Source of the DNA: an uncultured Pelagibacteraceae bacterium
Lineage (GTDB): Bacteria; Pseudomonadota; Alphaproteobacteria; Pelagibacterales; Pelagibacteraceae
Direction of reading: 5' to 3'
Length of the DNA: 64,000 bases
NCBI GenBank assembly: GCA_902580945.1
Contig: CACHML010000001.1
Coordinates: 84,697 to 148,696 of the forward strand
Part shown: one piece after another, positions 60,369 through 64,000 of the stretch
Layout: each line of letters starts with the position of its first letter
Numbering within the stretch: position 1 is the first letter of the stretch
Notes under the pieces: model-generated
What the model saw: the letters and a program-made list of their open reading frames with translations, nothing else
Told to the model about the DNA's origin: nothing
The model's database searches: none
Translations under genes and position numbers: made by a program

Positions 60369-61262
60369 CTATTTTTCTTCTTTTGGTGCTAGAACAACAG
60401 CTAATACCCCTCCTACAACAATCATTGTACTTCCAACAACTTCTCTCCAACCAAATGTTTCATCTGTTAAAATGCCAGCTGATATAACTCCAACTACTAT
60501 TTCGCTTAAATATAATATTGCGCAAAGGCCTGCACCTAAAACAGATGGAGACCACATTATAACTACTCCGGTAGGAATAAAATAAAATACTGAAATAAGA
60601 ATTAAAAAAATAAACATTGATGCAAAAGCTTCAATCGGTGGCATAGGTCCTAAGTAATCTTTTAAAATAAAGCCAGCAAAAATATTAAATATTGTCCCAT
60701 AAAAGAAGAAAGAAAAGATTACCGGAAAGACCCCGTCTGTTTTGGAAATTTCTAAACGCACTAACCCAGCCCCAAATAGCACACCTCCTATTAATGCCAA
60801 CCAATCTCCTGCATTTTGTGGTAACGGTATTATATTAGATTGACTGAAAACTACCCACAAACCGCCTAGTGCTAAGCTTAAAGTTAAAACTCTTTCTAAA
60901 CCTGGTCTTTTTTTTAAAAAATATATTTCAAAAATAGTCGTCCAGACAGGTATCATGTAAAACATGATCAATGCTCGTACAACATCTGTAAGCAAGAAAC
61001 TTAATGCGTAACATATAAAACCACTGCCGGTTAAAAAACCAACAAAAGGAATTTCTAAACCAGATGTACGACCTTTATACTTTCTCCACAAAGAGATGGG
61101 TGTAAGTAATAAAATTCCGATCATCATTTGAGAAATTGTTCCCCAACCTCCAGTAAGTCCCCCATCTTCTAAAATTCTTTGAGGTAGCCAATAAACTCCC
61201 CATGATCCAGCAGCTATTGCTAATGCAAAAGCTATTTTAAAATGATGTTTGTGTCTGACCAT
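60369..61262 (-). CDS. EamA/DMT-family transporter, copy 2
   Basis: This 297-residue membrane protein has ten hydrophobic segments in two repeats, with WGVYWLPQRILEDGG near the start and the second-repeat ending ETFGWREVVGSTMIVVGGVL. It overlaps the amidase remnant by one base and precedes the methyltransferase gene, so it may move that enzyme's substrate or product. Confidence 0.85.
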   Translation of the reverse strand: MVRHKHHFKIAFALAIAAGSWGVYWLPQRILEDGGLTGGWGTISQMMIGILLLTPISLWRKYKGRTSGLEIPFVGFLTGSGFICYALSFLLTDVVRALIMFYMIPVWTTIFEIYFLKKRPGLERVLTLSLALGGLWVVFSQSNIIPLPQNAGDWLALIGGVLFGAGLVRLEISKTDGVFPVIFSFFFYGTIFNIFAGFILKDYLGPMPPIEAFASMFIFLILISVFYFIPTGVVIMWSPSVLGAGLCAILYLSEIVVGVISAGILTDETFGWREVVGSTMIVVGGVLAVVLAPKEEK

Positions 61263-62679
61263 TAGTTTAATTTTGGTTTAATTTTAGAATAATTAAAAAT
61301 TTCCTCATATCTTTTTGCAAAAGATATCACTTTTAAATCTTCTTTTTGTTTTGCTATAATTTGAATACCTATTGGAAATCCCTCTTTATTAAAACCAATA
61401 GGTAAAGAAATTGATGGTAAGTAAAAAAGACTAGCAAATATATGTATTTCAATCCATCTATGATAAGTATCCATTAATTTATCATTAATTTTTTCTGGGT
61501 GTCTTAGATTTTTATCAAAAGGAAATGATTGTTGAGATGGTAAAGCTAAAAAATCAAATTCACCAAATAAACTATTTACATCATTTGATAATTCAATTCT
61601 TGAGTTAAGAGCAGATTTTACATCTTCATCTGTAAGTTTGATACCTTTATTGTATTCCCATATCGCTTGTGGAGTCATTCCATTAACATCTTGTATATTC
61701 ATTGTAATAATATCCTCATAAATACTTTTTGCTCTCAACGTTCCCCAGCAATTCCATAATTTATGAGCATCTATTTTTGGTTTTAAGTTTTCAATTATAA
61801 CTTTATGCTTTTCAAGATTGTTAAGCTGTTTGTTACATATTTCAATTATCTCAGGATCATATTGATAATTACCATTCATATCAGATAACCATCCAATTTT
61901 TATTTTTGAAAATTCCTGGTCACTTAAATTAACCTCACTAAAAGAATTATCTAAACTGAAAGAAATTGGATCTTCTTTATGTTCTCCAACTATGACATCT
62001 AAAAAAATAGACATATCATCAGGTGTTCTGGCTAGACATCCTGGTGTTGAAATAACTGGAAGATTTTTCTTTTTTCATTTGTTCGATAATCGGGAAGTAA
62101 TCCTGGTGTTGGTCTAAAACCATATACATTTGCGTAAGCAGCAGGTGTTCTACAAGAACCCATCATATCTGTACCATCAGCAAATGGTAGTAAATTTGCT
62201 GCAACTGCAACACCAGCTCCACCACTTGATCCACCTGATGATTGACTATTTCCATAAATGTTTGGTGTTATTCCAAATAATCTATTAGCTGTATGAGCGC
62301 CCACTCCTAATTCAGCAGTATTTGTCTTTCCAATTATTAATCCACCAGCATCTATCTGACGATCAACAATTATAGAATTTTTTTTTGGAAAATAATCTTT
62401 ATATCCAGGAAAACCATAAGTGGTTGGAAAACCAACTACATCTAGCAAATCTTTAGAGGCGAGAGGTAAGCCAAATAAAGGTTTATTCTCGTCAAAATTT
62501 TTGTCCTTAATCTCAGCTTCTTTAATTATTTCTTCTTCATCCTTAATTGAAACAATAGCATTCAAAGATGGATTAAATTTTTTTATTCTTTCAAAATAAA
62601 AGCTAACTATTTCTCTCACTGAAACTTCTTTTTTCTTAATTAAGGAAATAATTTCTTTAACTGATTTATTTTCAAGCAT
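61262..62679 (-). pseudogene. Amidase (Ser-Ser-Lys family) split by a one-base frameshift
   Basis: Two frames together make one amidase of about 472 residues. The first piece (62679-62032) carries LASKDLLDVVG, with the catalytic Lys, and SSGGSSGG plus GTDMMGSCRTPA, with both catalytic serines. It goes out of frame at A runs complementary to 62064-62075 and stops at 62032. The correct continuation reads NLPVISTPGCLARTPDDMS in the -1 frame and joins the second piece (62014-61262), which has SLPIGFNKEGFPIGIQII, the usual amidase ending. Restoring one A re-joins the frames exactly. It is a recent pseudogene, an assembly/sequencing slip in a homopolymer, or, less likely, a frameshifted live gene. 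Confidence 0.8.
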
Positions 62680-62691
62680 GAGAATTTACTA

Positions 62692-63882
62692 TTACCTAGC
62701 TTTTTTAATGGATGCTAGAGTAATTTCCTTTATTTCTTCTAAAGTTGCTTTTCTAGGATTTTGTCCATAGGCTTGATCTTTCATTGATTTTTCAGCAATT
62801 CTATCAACACAATCCTCGGGGACTCCAATTTCGCTCAAACTTTTTGGAATTTTAATTCTATCAAGAATGTTTTCAATGTTTGATATAAATGCATCTACAG
62901 AATGATCTTTAAATTGCATAGCCTCTGACATTCTTTTAACTTTTTCTTCCATACCTGGTAGATTATATTTTAAAACTACAGGTAATATTATTGCATTCGT
63001 TAGTCCGTGATGAGTATTGTATTCTGCTCCAACCATATGAGCAATAGCATGTACTAATCCTAAACCTTTTAAAAAGGAAATTCCTGCTAGACAAGATCCA
63101 ACATGCATTCCACCTCTTGCAACTATATTGCTAGGATCTTCTACTGCTGTGACTAAAGATTTTGATATCAAAGATAAACCTTCTAAAGCAGCACCATCAC
63201 ACATTGGATTGAAACCAGGAACACAATAACCCTCTATACCATGGATTAAAGCATCTGCACCAGTCCATGCCGTTAAATTTGCTGGCAATCCAATAGTTAG
63301 TTCTGGATCTAACAATGCTAAGGAAGGTCTAACATCTGGATGCCACATACAAAATTTCATGCCTTCTTTTAAATAAGTAACCATAGCTGAAATTTCTGTT
63401 TCAGCTCCAGTTCCAGCAGTTGTTGGAATAGTTATAATTTTTGGGAATGGGTTATCCTTGCTAATTTTAGGCGGAGTTAATTCAAACTCAAAATCTCTTA
63501 ATGGAACGTCATTGTTTGCTGTGAGGCAAATTAATTTTCCTCCATCCATGGCACTGCCTCCACCGATAGCAATTATAGCATCATGGTTTCCATCTTTAAA
63601 TTTACTAACACCATTTGAAACCTCATCTTCTCTTGGATTTGGAGATATATCAAAAAATAAATCGGATTTTACATCAGAACTTTTTAAATAATTTTGTAAA
63701 TTAATTATAAATGGTAATTTTGTGCTACCTTTATCTGTAACAATTAAAGGGTTTTTAATATCTAAATTATTACAGATACCACCTATTTCTTTTAATCTAC
63801 CTGGACCGTATGCAATATTAGTCGGAAACGTCCAATCTTGATTGGATAGAATATCGGTTTCGTTAAGTTTAAAACTTTGCAT
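62692..63882 (-). CDS. Iron-containing alcohol dehydrogenase
   Basis: This 396-residue enzyme of the group III family has the cofactor motif GGGSAMDGGK, GTGAETE, and metal ligands in ADALIHGIEGY and LVHAIAHMVG...YNTHHGLTNAI. It interconverts an alcohol or hydroxyacid and an aldehyde with NAD(P). It is the first gene of the minus-strand group that includes the amidase remnant, transporter and methyltransferase. Confidence 0.9.
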   Translation of the reverse strand: MQSFKLNETDILSNQDWTFPTNIAYGPGRLKEIGGICNNLDIKNPLIVTDKGSTKLPFIINLQNYLKSSDVKSDLFFDISPNPREDEVSNGVSKFKDGNHDAIIAIGGGSAMDGGKLICLTANNDVPLRDFEFELTPPKISKDNPFPKIITIPTTAGTGAETEISAMVTYLKEGMKFCMWHPDVRPSLALLDPELTIGLPANLTAWTGADALIHGIEGYCVPGFNPMCDGAALEGLSLISKSLVTAVEDPSNIVARGGMHVGSCLAGISFLKGLGLVHAIAHMVGAEYNTHHGLTNAIILPVVLKYNLPGMEEKVKRMSEAMQFKDHSVDAFISNIENILDRIKIPKSLSEIGVPEDCVDRIAEKSMKDQAYGQNPRKATLEEIKEITLASIKKAR

Positions 63883-63918
63883 TTATTTTATAAAGTATAC
63901 AATTTTAAAAAATTATAA

Positions 63919-64000
63919 ATGAATATTTCTTCAGAAAAAACAGATTTAAAAAAAACATATTTAGCAATAGTTACAATGCTCTTAGCAATTCTGTGTGTGG
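63919..64000 (+). CDS. N-terminal part of a membrane protein (cut by window edge)
   Basis: From the ATG at 63919 the frame stays open to the edge. After a polar N-terminus (MNISSEKTDLKKTY) a hydrophobic helix begins (LAIVTMLLAILCV). It is divergent from the alcohol dehydrogenase gene with 36 bases between starts. Possibly a transporter; too short to assign. Confidence 0.45.
   Translation, partial: MNISSEKTDLKKTYLAIVTMLLAILCV

Noticed and set aside
62060..62080. Programmed -1 ribosomal frameshifting in the amidase
   Set aside because: An A-AAA-AAG heptamer is present but not in the right phase with the reading frame, and the A runs are only five and six long, short for transcriptional slippage. 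A plain deletion is simpler.
1..64000. tRNA, rRNA, CRISPR, insertion sequence or prophage
   Set aside because: No cloverleaf-sized gap, no repeated spacers, no transposase or integrase and no terminal repeats were seen; gaps are too short for most of these.

Overview
The window is AT-rich and almost solid with genes. Start/stop overlaps are frequent, no gene-free stretch exceeds 300 bases, and there is no tRNA, rRNA, CRISPR array or transposase. Gene content is that of a streamlined marine alphaproteobacterium, most likely SAR11/Pelagibacterales: high-expression periplasmic binding proteins, several tetrahydrofolate (GcvT-family) demethylases including a DmdA-like protein, N-methylglutamate-pathway enzymes, an ectoine-hydrolase-like protein, and tiny intergenic regions. 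The taxon is inferred from content and base composition, not from a marker gene.

Layout. (1) 1-1.2 kb, minus: an edge fragment and an orphan ProX/OpuAC-type binding protein with a clear promoter and terminator. (2) 1.3-16.9 kb, plus: a large one-carbon/nitrogen locus. It has a DUF1989-GcvT fusion, a small MarR-like protein, a sarcosine-oxidase-beta-like FAD enzyme, a glutamine-synthetase-like ligase, a three-gene glutamate-synthase-like set (GlxBCD type, with FeS cysteines), an unknown protein, an Amt transporter and two tiny membrane proteins. A second three-gene set (MgsABC type, without those cysteines) and a GmaS-like ligase follow. The second half fits the known gamma-glutamylmethylamide/N-methylglutamate route. 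The first half looks like a parallel, uncharacterised version that ends on a GcvT fusion. (3) 16.9-19.4 kb, plus: diaminopropionate ammonia-lyase and photolyase. (4) 26.8-19.4 kb, minus: a compact eight-gene operon csaA-lysE-acnA-yfgM-bamB-cupin-zapE-yjbQ. (5) 26.9-28.1 kb: an ArgE-like deacetylase transcribed divergently from csaA across only 25 bp. (6) 32.9-28.1 kb, minus: FadN-like beta-oxidation protein, small TM protein, agmatinase-family enzyme and aldehyde dehydrogenase; bioY lies upstream. (7) 39.1-33.6 kb, minus: Dpp/Opp-type peptide ABC transporter. (8) 39.2-46.6 kb, plus: GcvT-like enzyme, peptidase E, FMN 2-hydroxyacid dehydrogenase, ThDP lyase, transthyretin-like protein, DmdA-like demethylase and thiolase, a coherent but undescribed catabolic set. 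(9) 53.1-46.6 kb, minus: EutA-like and DoeA-like ectoine-catabolism proteins next to a complete PotABCD-type transporter. (10) 53.2-59.4 kb, plus: DMT transporter, hydroxyisobutyrate-dehydrogenase-like enzyme, aldehyde dehydrogenase, VOC protein, homocysteine methyltransferase, MsrA and a beta-lactamase-fold hydrolase. (11) 63.9-59.4 kb, minus: iron alcohol dehydrogenase, an amidase broken by one base, DMT transporter and a second homocysteine methyltransferase. A membrane protein starts at the right edge.

The recurring theme is uptake of small nitrogen- or sulfur-containing osmolytes and amines, transfer of their methyl groups to tetrahydrofolate, and recycling of the nitrogen through glutamine/glutamate-like amide chemistry. 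The best candidates for an undescribed system are the DUF1989-GcvT/FAD/GS/GlxBCD/Amt cluster with its own MarR-like protein and a 35-bp dyad (1.3-12.4 kb), and the GcvT-to-DmdA locus (39.2-46.6 kb).
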